Shown here: positions 8,133 through 17,532 of the stretch, piece by piece
How the letters are laid out: each line of letters begins with the position of its first letter
Numbering within the stretch: position 1 is the first letter of the stretch
From: Actinomadura meyerae
GTDB taxonomy: Bacteria; Actinomycetota; Actinomycetes; Streptosporangiales; Streptosporangiaceae
Length of the DNA: 64,000 nucleotides
NCBI RefSeq assembly: GCF_900188445.1
Contig: NZ_FZOR01000017.1
Coordinates: 62,001-126,000 of the forward strand
Direction of reading: 5' to 3'
Translations under genes and position numbers: made by a program
Notes under the pieces: generated by a model
Databases searched by the model: none
What the model was told of the DNA's origin: nothing
What the model saw: the letters and a program-made list of their open reading frames with translations, nothing else

Positions 8133-9623
8133 TCACGGGCAGCTGTCCTCCAGCGACACCGGCTTGGTGTCGGGCTTCGGGGACTCCGACCCGTCGGGCG
8201 ACTCCGGGGACGGGCTCTCCGGCCCGCTCGGGGACGCGCTCGGCGACCCGCTCGCGCCGTCGCCCGTGGGCGCGCTCACCGCGCGCGGGTCGCTGTTGAC
8301 GGCCTCGGACGCCAGCTTGCGGATCAGCTTGAAGTCGGGGTTCCCGGTGTAGATCAGCGGCGGCACGAACTGCAGGCTGCGGATCCCGGCGCCGTCCTTG
8401 ACCTTGTCGGACAGCTTCACCAGCGCGGGCAGCAGCTCCTGCGGGATGTCGGTCGCGAGGGTGCGCTTGGCGGCCGCGGCGAGCTTGTCGAAGCTGGTCA
8501 GGACGGTCTGCGGGTCGGCCTGCTCGGCGATCGCGCGCATCAGGCACTTCTGCCGGCCCATCCGGACGTAGTCGCTGCTGTTGGTGCGGGAGCGCCCGTA
8601 CCAGAGGGCCTCCTTGCCGCCCAGCCTGCGGTAGCCGGGCTCCAGGACGGCGCCCTGCTGCCCGTACGGGATCGCCTCGGTGATCTTGAGGCGGACGCCG
8701 CCCATGGCGTCGATGATGTCGGCGAAGCCGAACATGTCGACCAGGATGTAGTAGTCGACGCGCAGCCCGAGGATGCCCGCGATCGTGGCCTTCAGCAGCT
8801 CGGGGCCGCGCTGGTCCTTCGGGACGCCGGGCACCACGTCCGGGTGCTGCTCGGCGTACTCGTACACCTCGTTCAGCAGCCCCGGGTTCAGCGGGCCGTC
8901 GCCGGTGAAGCCGTAGGGGAAGCGGTCCCGGGCCGGGCCGGGCGGCATCTGGAAGCGCTCCAGGTTGCGGGGCAGGCTCAGCAGCACCGTGTCGCCGGTC
9001 TCGGTGTCGACGCTCGCGAGCGTCATGCTGTCGGTGCGCACCCCGGTGCGGTTGGCGGCGGCGTCGCCGCCGAGCAGCAGGATGTTGACGCGGGCCTGCC
9101 CGTTGAACGGGTCCTCGGTATCGACCTGCCTGCCGTTCTCGCTGCCGGTGCGGAAGATGCTGGTCAGCGCGTCCCGGTAGACGTAGGTGCTGTGCGCCGA
9201 CCAGGCCACCGGGACGCCGACGGCGAAGCACATCACCGCCGTCGCCGCGGCGCCGAGCGTCCGCGCGCTGATCGGCATGCCCCGCGGCCGCAGGATCTGG
9301 TAGGAGCGGATCACCACGAGGACCCACACCACGCCGAACGCGACGAGCGCGAACGCCAGCCGCTGCACCACGTCCGGCTGGACGGCCAGGTGCAGCAGGT
9401 CGGGCCGGTAGACGGTGGCGGCCACCGCCACGGCGGCGGCGATCACCACGTACAGGGCGAGCAGCAGGGAGCCGGCGATCCGGCGGCCGGTGACGATGTG
9501 GGCGACGCCCCAGACCAGGGCGGACGCGAGTGTCAGCGCGAGCGCGCGGGGGAGACCCCGCGCTCCGCGTGAGGGACCGTCCCCGCCCCCGTCCCGAGCG
9601 TGCCGACTCGCCGACCGACCCAT
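8133..9623 (-). CDS. LytR-CpsA-Psr (LCP) cell wall ligase
   Basis: 496 residues. Four hydrophobic helices lie in residues about 30-140, then an extracytoplasmic LCP domain with ARVNILLLGGDA, RTDSMTLASVDTETGDTVLL and SLPRNLERFQMP (pyrophosphate- and lipid-binding arginines), and DYYILVDMFGFADIIDAMGG. LCP proteins join undecaprenyl-phosphate-linked polymers (teichoic acid, arabinogalactan, capsule) to peptidoglycan. The C-terminus is a Ser/Pro/Glu-rich tail. ATG 9623 is preceded by CGGAG at five bases; GTG 9641 is less well placed. Four helices instead of one is longer than the minimal family layout. Confidence 0.88.
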   Translation of the reverse strand: MGRSASRHARDGGGDGPSRGARGLPRALALTLASALVWGVAHIVTGRRIAGSLLLALYVVIAAAVAVAATVYRPDLLHLAVQPDVVQRLAFALVAFGVVWVLVVIRSYQILRPRGMPISARTLGAAATAVMCFAVGVPVAWSAHSTYVYRDALTSIFRTGSENGRQVDTEDPFNGQARVNILLLGGDAAANRTGVRTDSMTLASVDTETGDTVLLSLPRNLERFQMPPGPARDRFPYGFTGDGPLNPGLLNEVYEYAEQHPDVVPGVPKDQRGPELLKATIAGILGLRVDYYILVDMFGFADIIDAMGGVRLKITEAIPYGQQGAVLEPGYRRLGGKEALWYGRSRTNSSDYVRMGRQKCLMRAIAEQADPQTVLTSFDKLAAAAKRTLATDIPQELLPALVKLSDKVKDGAGIRSLQFVPPLIYTGNPDFKLIRKLASEAVNSDPRAVSAPTGDGASGSPSASPSGPESPSPESPDGSESPKPDTKPVSLEDSCP

Positions 9624-9814
9624 GTACGCTCCGATTCCCACCTACGGTGATTTAAGCCCCGGCTCACATGATGGACGCGCGGAACCGGGCAAAGGTTGCG
9701 TGGGAGTCGACCGAATGCGAGCTGGTGTTGCCTCTGGTGCTGCTGATGATCAGGATAGGGAATCCGGGCCCGTTTTGGGGAGCCCGGGGAGATCATCGGG
9801 CCTCCGCGGCGGCT

Positions 9815-11251
9815 TTACCAGCTCGTGGACAGCGGCATCCCCTCGGCGAAGCCGGAGGTGTTCTGGATCCCGACGACGGCCCGCTCGTGGAACTCCTCCA
9901 GCGTGCGCGCGCCCGCGTAGGTGCATGAGCTGCGCAGCCCCGCCACGATCTGGTCGATGAGGTCCTCCACGCCGGGGCGGCGCGGGTCCAGGAACATCCG
10001 GGAGGTGGAGATCCCCTCCTCGAACAGGGCCTTGCGGGCGCGGTCGAAGGGGGAGTCCTCGGCGGTGCGCAGCCGCACCGCCCGCGCGGACGCCATCCCG
10101 AAGCTCTCCTTGTAGAGCCGGCCGTCGGCGGTGCGCTGGAGGTCGCCGGGGGACTCGTAGGTCCCGGCGAACCAGGACCCGACCATCACGTTCGCGGCGC
10201 CGGCGGCGAGGGCCAGGGCCACGTCGCGCGGATGCCGGACGCCGCCGTCCGCCCACACGTGCCGGCCGAGGCGGCGGGCCTCGGCGGCGCACTCCAGCAC
10301 CGCGGAGAACTGCGGGCGGCCGACCCCCGTCATCATCCGGGTCGTGCACATCGCGCCGGGGCCCACGCCGACCTTGACGATGTCGGCGCCCGCCTCGATC
10401 AGGTCGCGGGTGCCCTCGGCGGTCACCACGTTGCCCGCCACCACCGGGACGCCCGGGTCGAGGCCGCGGACGGCGGCCAGCGCGCTCAGCATCTTCTCCT
10501 GGTGCCCGTGCGCGGTGTCGACGACGATCAGGTCGGCGCCCGCCTCCAGCAGCGCCTTCGCCTTGCCCGCGACGTCGCCGTTCACCCCGACCGCGGCGGC
10601 GATGCGGAGCCGGCCCGAGGCGTCCACGGCGGGCCGGTACAGGGTCGCGCGCAGCGCGCCGGTGCGGGTGAGGACGCCGGTGAGCCGGCCGGCGGAGTCG
10701 ACGACCGGGGCGAGCCGGTGCCCGCGCTCGTGCAGCCGGTCGAACGCCTCGCGCGGGTCCGCGCCGGCCGGCAGCGTCACCAGGTCGCGGGACATGATGT
10801 CGCGCAGCTGCGCGAACCGGTCGACGCCCTGGCAGTCGGCCTCGGTGACCACGCCGACGGGCCGGTCGTCCTCGACCACGATCACGGCGTTGTGCGCCCG
10901 CTTGTGCAGCAGCGCGAGCGCGTCCCCGGCGGTGCTGCCCGGGTCGAGCCGGATCGGGGTGTCCACGACCAGGTCGCGCCCCTTGACCCAGCCGATCACC
11001 TCGGCGACCACGTCGGCCGGGATGTCCTGCGGGAGCACCGCGATCCCGCCGCGCCGGGCGACGGTCTCGGCCATGCGGCGGCCGGACACCGCCGTCATGT
11101 TCGCCACCACGAGCGGGATCGTCGTGCCGCTGCCGTCGGAGGTCGACAGGTCGACCTCCAGGCGGGACCCGACCGCGGAGCGGCGCGGGACCATGAAGAC
11201 GTCGTTGTAGGTCAGGTCGTGAGCGGATCGCTCACCGTTCAGCAGGTGCAC
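9815..11251 (-). CDS. guaB1: GuaB1-type GMP reductase (IMPDH/GMPR family with CBS domains)
   Basis: 478 residues with GTG 11251 as start, chosen because the family begins at the HLLNGERSAHDLTYNDVFMV block. A TIM barrel is interrupted at about residues 95-205 by two CBS domains (TPIRLDPGSTAGDALALLHK onward). VKVGVGPGAMCTTRMMTGVG carries the catalytic cysteine loop; TAHGHQEKM and ADGGVRHPRDVALALAAGA bind the nucleotide. Actinobacterial GuaB1 was shown in mycobacteria to be an NADPH-dependent GMP reductase for purine salvage, regulated through the CBS domains; assignment here is by similarity. An in-frame ATG at 11311 would add 20 residues not expected in the family. Confidence 0.85.
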   Translation of the reverse strand: MHLLNGERSAHDLTYNDVFMVPRRSAVGSRLEVDLSTSDGSGTTIPLVVANMTAVSGRRMAETVARRGGIAVLPQDIPADVVAEVIGWVKGRDLVVDTPIRLDPGSTAGDALALLHKRAHNAVIVVEDDRPVGVVTEADCQGVDRFAQLRDIMSRDLVTLPAGADPREAFDRLHERGHRLAPVVDSAGRLTGVLTRTGALRATLYRPAVDASGRLRIAAAVGVNGDVAGKAKALLEAGADLIVVDTAHGHQEKMLSALAAVRGLDPGVPVVAGNVVTAEGTRDLIEAGADIVKVGVGPGAMCTTRMMTGVGRPQFSAVLECAAEARRLGRHVWADGGVRHPRDVALALAAGAANVMVGSWFAGTYESPGDLQRTADGRLYKESFGMASARAVRLRTAEDSPFDRARKALFEEGISTSRMFLDPRRPGVEDLIDQIVAGLRSSCTYAGARTLEEFHERAVVGIQNTSGFAEGMPLSTSW

Positions 11252-11500
11252 GGCTGTCTTACACACCAATCGCGGATCCGGGTGGCTGGGCCACCGTACA
11301 TTCTCCGCCATACCCGGCGATGGTGCCGCCACGCCGGGCCCGCGGCCCCGCACGGGCCTCTACCCAGGGGTGATGACTGTGTGTCCCCGGAGTGCGACCG
11401 GCCGCGCCGCGGCGGCCTTCCCGCGCTCTTCCAGGCAGGACGAAAGTGAAACGCCTGACCCGGTGGAAAACGGTGCAACGTGGGGCTTGGCTCTCTGTAA

Positions 11501-11520
11501 AGTTACCTCTTGACGTAACT
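11501..11520. promoter_or_regulatory. Inverted repeat, candidate operator
   Basis: AGTTACCTCTTGACGTAACT: 6-bp arms AGTTAC/GTAACT around 8 bases, in a locally AT-rich stretch. A TTGACG hexamer (11510-11515) overlaps the right half, so a regulator bound here could cover a -35 element. Confidence 0.35.
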
Positions 11521-11986
11521 GCGCCCACGATGCACTTTTTTTACATGTGTCTCACGCGGACGGCGGCGGACCCGCCGTAATACGGCGTGACGGCAGAACC
11601 CCCGGGAGAAGCGCATGCAGGTCACGCACTCGGGCCCGGCCGGCCGTGCCCGCCCGTGGCCCGAGCCGTCCCGTCCGGCCCGTGCGCGGCGCCCGCGCGC
11701 CCTCCCGCTCCCGCCGCGCGGCGCCCGCCCCGCCGGGGATCCCGCCGCGCCGGCCGCCGTCCGGACCGCCGTGCCGGCCGCCGTCCGGACCGCCGCGCGG
11801 GGGGCCGGGGCCGGGAGTGACCGGCACCACCCCGCGCGCCCGCCCCCGAGCCGGGCCCGCCGTGCGCCGCGCGGCAGCGTTGCGCTGCCGTACCGGTTTT
11901 CACGGCGCCGGAAACGTCGCCCCGCCGAACGGGTCGCCGACGCTTCGACGGCCGCCGGGCATGGCGAACACGGGCAAGATCAATAT

Positions 11987-12017
11987 TTGACGTCCTACCG
12001 TCCTGAAATGGAATGAT
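11987..12017 (+). promoter_or_regulatory. Possible promoter for the double-AsnC gene
   Basis: TTGACG at 11987-11992 with a weak -10-like AATGAT at 12012-12017 (spacing 19). The AT content is locally high and the start codon follows about 50 bases later behind GAGGAGGA. Confidence 0.3.
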
Positions 12018-12065
12018 CTTGCAGTTGCCGACAAACCGATTCATTACACGTCGAGGAGGAGAGCC

Positions 12066-12980
12066 GTGCTGGATGCGGTCGACGCCGTGCTCGTCCGCGA
12101 GCTCCAGCGGGATGGCAGGGCGACGTTCCAGGCGCTCGCCGATCGCGTCGGGCTTTCCCGCACGGCCGTGCGGGCACGGGTACAGCACCTTCTCGAAACG
12201 CAGGTCGTCCGCGTCGTGGGCATCGTGCACGCGGCCGTGGTCGGCGCGGAGGCGATCGGGCACGTCTCGGTCACCGTGGACGGCTCCGCCAGGGAGGTGG
12301 CCGAGGCCGTCGCCGAGCGGCCCGCCGTCTGCTTCGCCGCGCTGACCGCCGGCCCCTACGACGTGGTCGCCCAGGTGCGGACGCGCGACGACGCCGCGCT
12401 CGCCACCGAGGTGGACCAGATCCGGTCCGTCCCCGGGGTGCGCGCGGCGGAGGTGTTCCGGTCCGTGTCCACCGTGCGCGACAAGCACTCGGTGGTGCGC
12501 GAGCTCGGCGAGGTCACCCTGGACGACATCGACTGGCGGCTCCTGCACGAGCTGCAGCGGGACGGGCGGGCCCCCTACACCCGGCTCGCGCACGTCATCG
12601 GGCTGTCCCAGGCCGCCACCCGGGCCCGGGTGGTCCGGCTCATGCGCACCGGCGTCATCCAGGTCACCGGGCTGGCCGACCCGCTCGCCCTCGGCGCCGC
12701 CGAGCTCGGCGGGTTCGGGCTGGTGGTCAGCGGCGGGCTGCGGAAGGTCGCGGACGCGGTCGCCGCCCAGGACGGCGTCCGCTACCTGGCGACCGGGTTC
12801 GGCCGGTACGACATCGTCGGCCAGGCCGAGGCGGCGTCCCGCCGCGAGCTGGTGGCCGTGCTCGACGCCGTCCGCTCGGTGCCCGGCGCGACGGTGCGGG
12901 AGTCCTGGCACCACCTGGACGTGGTGAAGGAGTCCTACGCCGTCGAGCTGCCCGAGCAGCCCCTCAACGGGTCGTCCTGA
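12066..12980 (+). CDS. Lrp/AsnC-family regulator with two tandem AsnC units
   Basis: 304 residues, twice the usual Lrp length. Each half has a winged HTH and a RAM-like ligand domain: DAVLVRELQRDGRATFQALA (residues 5-24) with GLSRTAVRARVQHL, and DIDWRLLHELQRDGRAPYTR (about 155-174) with GLSQAATRARVVRL. The RAM domain carries GPYDVVAQV in unit one and GRYDIVGQA in unit two. Double AsnC proteins are known in actinomycetes; such a chain could form an intramolecular pseudo-dimer. GTG 12066 has GAGGAGGA at a good distance. Target genes are unknown; the upstream region may be self-regulated. Confidence 0.85.
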   Translation: MLDAVDAVLVRELQRDGRATFQALADRVGLSRTAVRARVQHLLETQVVRVVGIVHAAVVGAEAIGHVSVTVDGSAREVAEAVAERPAVCFAALTAGPYDVVAQVRTRDDAALATEVDQIRSVPGVRAAEVFRSVSTVRDKHSVVRELGEVTLDDIDWRLLHELQRDGRAPYTRLAHVIGLSQAATRARVVRLMRTGVIQVTGLADPLALGAAELGGFGLVVSGGLRKVADAVAAQDGVRYLATGFGRYDIVGQAEAASRRELVAVLDAVRSVPGATVRESWHHLDVVKESYAVELPEQPLNGSS

Positions 12981-12992
12981 CCGGATCCCGGC

Positions 12993-13024
12993 GTCCCGGC
13001 CGCGGTGCCCGCCGCGGCCGGGAC
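12993..13024. terminator. Bidirectional hairpin between convergent genes
   Basis: GTCCCGGCCGCGG (12993-13005) pairs perfectly with CCGCGGCCGGGAC (13012-13024) around a 6-base loop, exactly between the AsnC-type regulator and the antiporter gene that converge here. No T tract follows. Confidence 0.7.
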
Positions 13025-13043
13025 GGACCCGCGCACCGGCCCC

Positions 13044-14648
13044 TCAGCCGCGCTCGAGCGCGACCTCCTCCAGGTCGAGCTCGTGCATGACGCGGGTCAG
13101 CACCGCGTCGTCGATGCGCCGCTCGTCCCGCATCCGGACGAACACCTCCCGCTCGGCCGCCAGCATCTCCCGCCGCAGCCGCCGGAACGTCGCCGTCGGC
13201 AGCTCCTCGCCCGCCGGGCCCGTCCCGCCGCCGAGCCGCTCCCAGGCCCCCATCTGCCGGTGCTCGGCGATCTGCCGGAGCCGCTCCACCACCGCCGCGT
13301 CCAGATCCTCCGCCGCGTTCAGCTCCTCCAGCCGCTCCAGCGACGCCCGCGCCGCCGCGTGCTGCGCCCCCGCCTCCGCGACGGTGTCCGTGTAGCGCTC
13401 GCGGTCGCCGCCGATGCCGAGCAGCCGGATCAGCGCGGGGAACGTCAGCCCCTGCACCAGCAGCGTCCCGAGGACGGTCGTGAACGTCAGGAACAGGATC
13501 AGGTCGCGGCCGGGGAACGGTTCGCCGCCCGCGGTGAACGGGATCGCGAACGCCGCCGCGAGCGACACCACCCCGCGCATCCCCGCCCACGACACCACCG
13601 TCAGGCCGCGCCAGCCCAGGTCCTCGCTCTCGCGCTCCCGCCGCGACAGCAGCCGGGGGATCCGGGACGCCGGGAACACCCACGCGAAGCGCGCCGCCAC
13701 GGTGACCGCGAACACCGCGACAGCCCACCAGGTCAGCTGCTGCCAGCTCCGCTCCGACAGCTCGTTCAGGATGGGCGGCAACTGCAGCCCGATGAGCAGG
13801 AAGACCACCGACTCCAGCAGGAAGACCATGATCTTCCAGAACGAGTGCCCGATCAGCCGGGTCACCGCCGCCGACTCGGTGGCCCGGTGGCCGAGGTACA
13901 GGCCGCTGACCACCACCGCGATCACCCCCGAGGCGTGCGCGGTCTCGGCCAGCAGGTAGGCGGCGAACGGCGCCACGAGCACGATGCCGTTCTCCACCAG
14001 CGGGTCGTCCAGCCGGGTCCGCAGCCAGTGCAGCGGCGGGCCGAGCAGCAGCCCGACCGCCGCGCCCACGGCCGCGGCGAACAGGAACCGGCCGATGCCC
14101 TCCATCAGCGTGAACCCGGCGCCCGTCGCGGCGATCAGCGCCACCCGGAACGCCGTCAGCGCCGTCGCGTCGTTGAACAGGCTCTCCCCGACCAGCACCG
14201 TCGTCGTCCGGCGGGGCAGGCCGAGGCGCTGCGCGACGCTCACCGCCGCGACCGCGTCCGGCGGCGCCACGATCGCGCCGAGCACGAACGCCGCCGTCAG
14301 CGGCAGCCCCGGGATGAGCAGGTGCGCCGCGTAGCCCACGGCGAACACGGTGAACAGCACCAGGCCCACCGACAGCAGCCCGATCGACCAGACGTTGTCG
14401 CGCAGGTTGCTGAAGGAGCTCTGCCAGGCCGCCGAGAACAGCAGCGGCGGCAGGAACACGTACAGCACGAACTCCGGGTCGAGCTCGAACTCGGGGACCC
14501 CGGGAACGAACGAGACGCCCAGTCCCGCGATCACCAGGATCAGCGGGGCGGGCAGCCCGGTGCGCCGCGCCCCGGCGGCCACCATCAGGGCGCCGACCGG
14601 AACGGCCAGCAGCCAGAGTGCGTGCGTCGTCTCCACCCGCCAGATCAT
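13044..14648 (-). CDS. CPA1 family Na+/H+ antiporter
   Basis: 534 residues, about 12 membrane helices in the first 420 and a cytoplasmic tail with several charged helices. GAIVAPPDAVAAVSVAQRLG and VGESLFNDATALTAF are the family ion-binding helices (the ND pair included); SWAGMRGVVSLAAAFAIP is a third conserved block. It would exchange Na+ or K+ for H+ at the cell membrane. ATG 14648 begins MIWRVETTHALWLLA; a longer frame exists upstream but lacks family resemblance. A second antiporter of the same class lies at 20576-22168. Confidence 0.85.
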   Translation of the reverse strand: MIWRVETTHALWLLAVPVGALMVAAGARRTGLPAPLILVIAGLGVSFVPGVPEFELDPEFVLYVFLPPLLFSAAWQSSFSNLRDNVWSIGLLSVGLVLFTVFAVGYAAHLLIPGLPLTAAFVLGAIVAPPDAVAAVSVAQRLGLPRRTTTVLVGESLFNDATALTAFRVALIAATGAGFTLMEGIGRFLFAAAVGAAVGLLLGPPLHWLRTRLDDPLVENGIVLVAPFAAYLLAETAHASGVIAVVVSGLYLGHRATESAAVTRLIGHSFWKIMVFLLESVVFLLIGLQLPPILNELSERSWQQLTWWAVAVFAVTVAARFAWVFPASRIPRLLSRRERESEDLGWRGLTVVSWAGMRGVVSLAAAFAIPFTAGGEPFPGRDLILFLTFTTVLGTLLVQGLTFPALIRLLGIGGDRERYTDTVAEAGAQHAAARASLERLEELNAAEDLDAAVVERLRQIAEHRQMGAWERLGGGTGPAGEELPTATFRRLRREMLAAEREVFVRMRDERRIDDAVLTRVMHELDLEEVALERG

Positions 14649-14704
14649 GGCATGTCCGGCGGTCCCGCACCGCCGGGGCTCCGGCGGGTCCCGCCGGGCA
14701 CCGG

Positions 14705-15580
14705 TCAGCGGTGGGCGTCGCGGCCCGCGTCCTTGGCGAAGGCCAGGAAGTCGCGGGCGGCCGGCGGCAGCCGCCGGTGCGCGTGGACGAGCCCGATCAT
14801 GCGGGTGATCGGCGGCATGAACGAGCGGACCGCCACCCCCTCGGTGTCCTCGAGCTGGTTGCGGTACCAGAGCAGCGAGCCCATCCCGGCGCGGACCCAG
14901 CCGAGCCACGCGCCCCGCTCGTCGGACTCGACCGCGGCGACCGGGGTCGCGCCGACCCGGCGCAGCACCGCGTCGATCTCCGCGCGGCGGGGGCCGCCGG
15001 GGGCGGGCAGGACGAGCCGCATGCCGTCCAGCGCGGCCGGCGGCACCGGCTCGCGGACCCGCAGCGCGAGCGGCGAGACCAGCACCACCTCGCGCTGCTC
15101 GAACGGGTGCGCGGACAGGTCGCCGGGGACGGGCAGGTCGGTGAGCCCGAGGTCGGCGCGTCCCGCGCGCAGCGCCCCGGCGACCGCGTCGCGGTCGGCG
15201 CAGCGCACCACCCGGACCCGGACGGCGGCCTGGCGGCGGGCGAAGGCGGGCACCAGCCGGCCGGTCAGCTCCGGTTCCAGCGACGCGGTGACCGCGATGC
15301 GCAGCTCCGCGCCGCGCCCGTTGCCCCGGGCGACCGACAGCCCCTCGATCGCCTCGACGGCGCCGAGCGCGATGCGGGCCTGGTGGACGACCTGCTCGCC
15401 CTCGGGGGTGAGGACCACGCCGCGGCCGGAGCGGGCGAACAGCTCCACGCCGAGCTCGCGTTCCAGTTCGCGGACCGCCCGCGACAGCGCGGGCTGGGCC
15501 ACGTAGAGAGCCTGGGCCGCCGACGTCATCGTGCCGTGGTCGGCGGTCGCCACGACATAGCGCAGCTGCCGCAGATTCAT
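14705..15580 (-). CDS. LysR-type transcriptional regulator
   Basis: 291 residues. N-terminal winged HTH MNLRQLRYVVATADHGTMTS ... QPALSRAVRELERELGVELF, then a co-inducer domain starting GRGAELRIAVTASLEPELTG. ATG 15580 is the family start; the frame extends only to a TTG before it. It lies immediately downstream of, and on the same strand as, the MFS efflux gene with 88 bases between, and may control that pump. Its effector is unknown. Confidence 0.85.
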   Translation of the reverse strand: MNLRQLRYVVATADHGTMTSAAQALYVAQPALSRAVRELERELGVELFARSGRGVVLTPEGEQVVHQARIALGAVEAIEGLSVARGNGRGAELRIAVTASLEPELTGRLVPAFARRQAAVRVRVVRCADRDAVAGALRAGRADLGLTDLPVPGDLSAHPFEQREVVLVSPLALRVREPVPPAALDGMRLVLPAPGGPRRAEIDAVLRRVGATPVAAVESDERGAWLGWVRAGMGSLLWYRNQLEDTEGVAVRSFMPPITRMIGLVHAHRRLPPAARDFLAFAKDAGRDAHR

Positions 15581-15668
15581 GTGCCGACCGTATGCCAACG
15601 AACAGCTCCGGTCCCGGACATGCCGGAATCGGCCGGGGAATCGCCCCGGCCGCCGCCCTGTGCGCCGT

Positions 15669-17243
15669 TCAGCCGCTCCGCGGGCCCGGCGGGGCGCCGC
15701 CGGCGCCCCCGGTGGACGGGACGGTGTCCGGCTCCGGCTGCAACGGCGGCGCGCCGACCGCGCAGTGGCTCCGGCACGCCGGCTCCACCGCCGCCCCGGA
15801 CGGGGTGCGCAGCACGTCGCCGCGGATGGTGAGGAATGTCAGCACCGCTCCGGCGGCCAGCAGCGCGGCGCTCGCCGCCATCGCGATCCCGTACCCGTGG
15901 GAGAAGTCGCCCGGGTCGTCGAAGGCGTCGCCGGTCAGCCCGGCCAGCGGCGGGATCGCCGCGACCGTCAGCAGCCCGGCGGCGCGCGCCACCGCGTTGT
16001 TCACGCCGCTCGCCACGCCCGCGTGCCGGACGTCGGCGGTCGCGAGGACGGTGGCGGTGAGCGGCGCCACCACCGCCGACAGCCCCAGCCCGAACACCAG
16101 CACGGCGGGCAGCACGTTCCGGACGTAGGAGGCGTCCTCGCCGAGCCGCCCGACCAGCAGCGTCCCGAGCGCGGCGACCACCAGCCCCGCGGTCATCGGC
16201 AGCCGCGGGCCGACCTTCTGGGCGAGCGCGCCCGCCCGCGCCGACAGCAGCAGCATCAGCAGCGTCACCGGCAGCAGCGCCGTGCCCGCCGCGATCGGCG
16301 AGAACCCCGACACGACCTGGAGGTTCACGACGACCAGGAAGAACAGCACGCCCATCCCGCCGTACATCAGGAACGTGACGACGTTGACGGCGGAGAACTC
16401 CCGCGAGGAGAACACGCCGAGCGGCAGCATCGGCTGCGGCGCCGCCCGTCCCCGGCGCGCGCCCGGCAGGCGCCGCCCCCGGCCGCGCATCCGCTCGACC
16501 AGCACGAACGCGGCGGCCGCCGCCAGGCCGAGGACCGCCGCGGTGCCGATCACCGGCGGCGGGGCGTTCCCGCCCGGCGCCTCGGTGAGCGCGTAGGTCG
16601 TCCCGGCCAGCGCGAGCGCCGCCAGCACGGCGCCGAGCACGTCGAAGCGCCCGTGCGCCTCCGGGTCGACGCTCTCGGGGACGTGCCGCAGCGCCACCAG
16701 CACCACCACGGCGGCCAGCGGCACGTTCAGCAGGAACACCCACCGCCACCCGGCCGCCTCGACCAGCCAGCCGCCCGCGAACGGCCCGATCGCGCTCGCG
16801 ACGCCGCCGAGCCCCGACCAGGCGCCGACCGCGCGGGGCCGGTCGTCGGCCGCGAACGACGCCTGGATGAGCGCCAGCGAGCCCGGAGTGAGCAGCGCCC
16901 CGCCGACGCCCTGCAGCGCCCGCGACAGGATCAGCGCCTCGATGTTCGGCGCCAGCCCGCACAGCACGGAGGCGACCGCGAACCACACCACGCCGATGAG
17001 GAACACCCGGCGCCGCCCGAACCGGTCGCCCAGCGACCCGCCGAGCAGGATGAAGCCCGCGAGGGTCAGCGTGTAGGCGTTCACCGTCCACTGCAGCCCG
17101 GCGACGTCGGCGTGCAGGCCGCGCGCCAGCGCGGGCAGCGCCACGTTCACGACCGTGGAGTCCAGCAGCGCGATGCCCGACCCCAGCACGGTCGCCAGCA
17201 GGATCCACCGGCCCGGCCCGCTGCGCAGCGGGACGTCCGGCAT
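15669..17243 (-). CDS. MFS drug efflux transporter, DHA2 (EmrB/QacA) type
   Basis: 524 residues and about 14 membrane helices. LLDSTVVNVALPALARGL (helix 1, motif D1 of the DHA2 group), LGGSLGDRFGRRRVFLIG (motif A), SRALQGVGGALLTPGSLALI (motif B) and GPFAGGWLVEAAGWRWVF (motif C, typical of antiporters) are all visible. Proton-driven export of drugs or other lipophilic compounds is the expected role. Its ATG overlaps the last base of the UBP zinc-finger gene upstream, so the two are probably cotranscribed. The C-terminal 40 residues are Pro/Gly-rich and extend past the family core. Confidence 0.87.
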   Translation of the reverse strand: MPDVPLRSGPGRWILLATVLGSGIALLDSTVVNVALPALARGLHADVAGLQWTVNAYTLTLAGFILLGGSLGDRFGRRRVFLIGVVWFAVASVLCGLAPNIEALILSRALQGVGGALLTPGSLALIQASFAADDRPRAVGAWSGLGGVASAIGPFAGGWLVEAAGWRWVFLLNVPLAAVVVLVALRHVPESVDPEAHGRFDVLGAVLAALALAGTTYALTEAPGGNAPPPVIGTAAVLGLAAAAAFVLVERMRGRGRRLPGARRGRAAPQPMLPLGVFSSREFSAVNVVTFLMYGGMGVLFFLVVVNLQVVSGFSPIAAGTALLPVTLLMLLLSARAGALAQKVGPRLPMTAGLVVAALGTLLVGRLGEDASYVRNVLPAVLVFGLGLSAVVAPLTATVLATADVRHAGVASGVNNAVARAAGLLTVAAIPPLAGLTGDAFDDPGDFSHGYGIAMAASAALLAAGAVLTFLTIRGDVLRTPSGAAVEPACRSHCAVGAPPLQPEPDTVPSTGGAGGAPPGPRSG

Positions 17244-17506
17244 CAGACGATCAGTTCATCGGCGAAGCACCAGCGCCAGTCCTCGCCCGGCTCGAACGAC
17301 CGGGCGATCGGATGCCCCTCCTTGTGGAAGTGCCCGGTCGCGTGCCGCATCGGGGAGGAGTCGCAGCAGCCCACGTGCCCGCAGGCGAGGCACAACCGGA
17401 GATGCACCCAGCGCGTGCCCTCCTCCAGGCACTCCTGGCACCCCTGCGGGGTGTTCGGCGCCGGATCCTCCGCCGGAAGGGTCTGCACATGCTCACAAGT
17501 GGCCAT
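17243..17506 (-). CDS. UBP-type zinc-finger protein
   Basis: 87 residues, one zf-UBP domain: CEHV (residue 4), CQECLEEGTRWVHLRLCLAC, GHVGCCDSS, HATGHFHKEGHPIARSFEPG and WRWCFADE supply the Cys/His metal ligands. In eukaryotes this fold binds ubiquitin C-termini; in actinobacteria it occurs as a stand-alone small protein, often beside transporters or thioredoxin-like genes, with unknown function. Translation appears coupled to the MFS pump that follows (TGATG). Confidence 0.85.
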   Translation of the reverse strand: MATCEHVQTLPAEDPAPNTPQGCQECLEEGTRWVHLRLCLACGHVGCCDSSPMRHATGHFHKEGHPIARSFEPGEDWRWCFADELIV

Positions 17507-17532
17507 ACCTGCATCGTGCCACGCGTGCGTCA

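Larger units (their letters stand above)
11252..12065. other. 0.8-kb divergent intergenic region between guaB1 and the double-AsnC regulator
   Basis: Contains an island much richer in A+T than its surroundings (about 11440-11560) with an inverted repeat, and a short frame 11615-12016 that has GGGAG before its ATG but is low-complexity Arg/Pro/Ala and resembles nothing I know. I treat the stretch as regulatory, with a possible small gene left unproven. Confidence 0.45.

Noticed and set aside
11615..12016. Plus-strand frame with GGGAG before its ATG
   Set aside because: Product is low-complexity Arg/Pro/Ala without known relatives and it runs into the control region of the next gene; kept only as a remark.
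13005..15506. Long plus-strand frame opposite the antiporter and LysR genes
   Set aside because: Low-complexity Arg/Gln product, no start site of its own, and the minus-strand genes are convincing.
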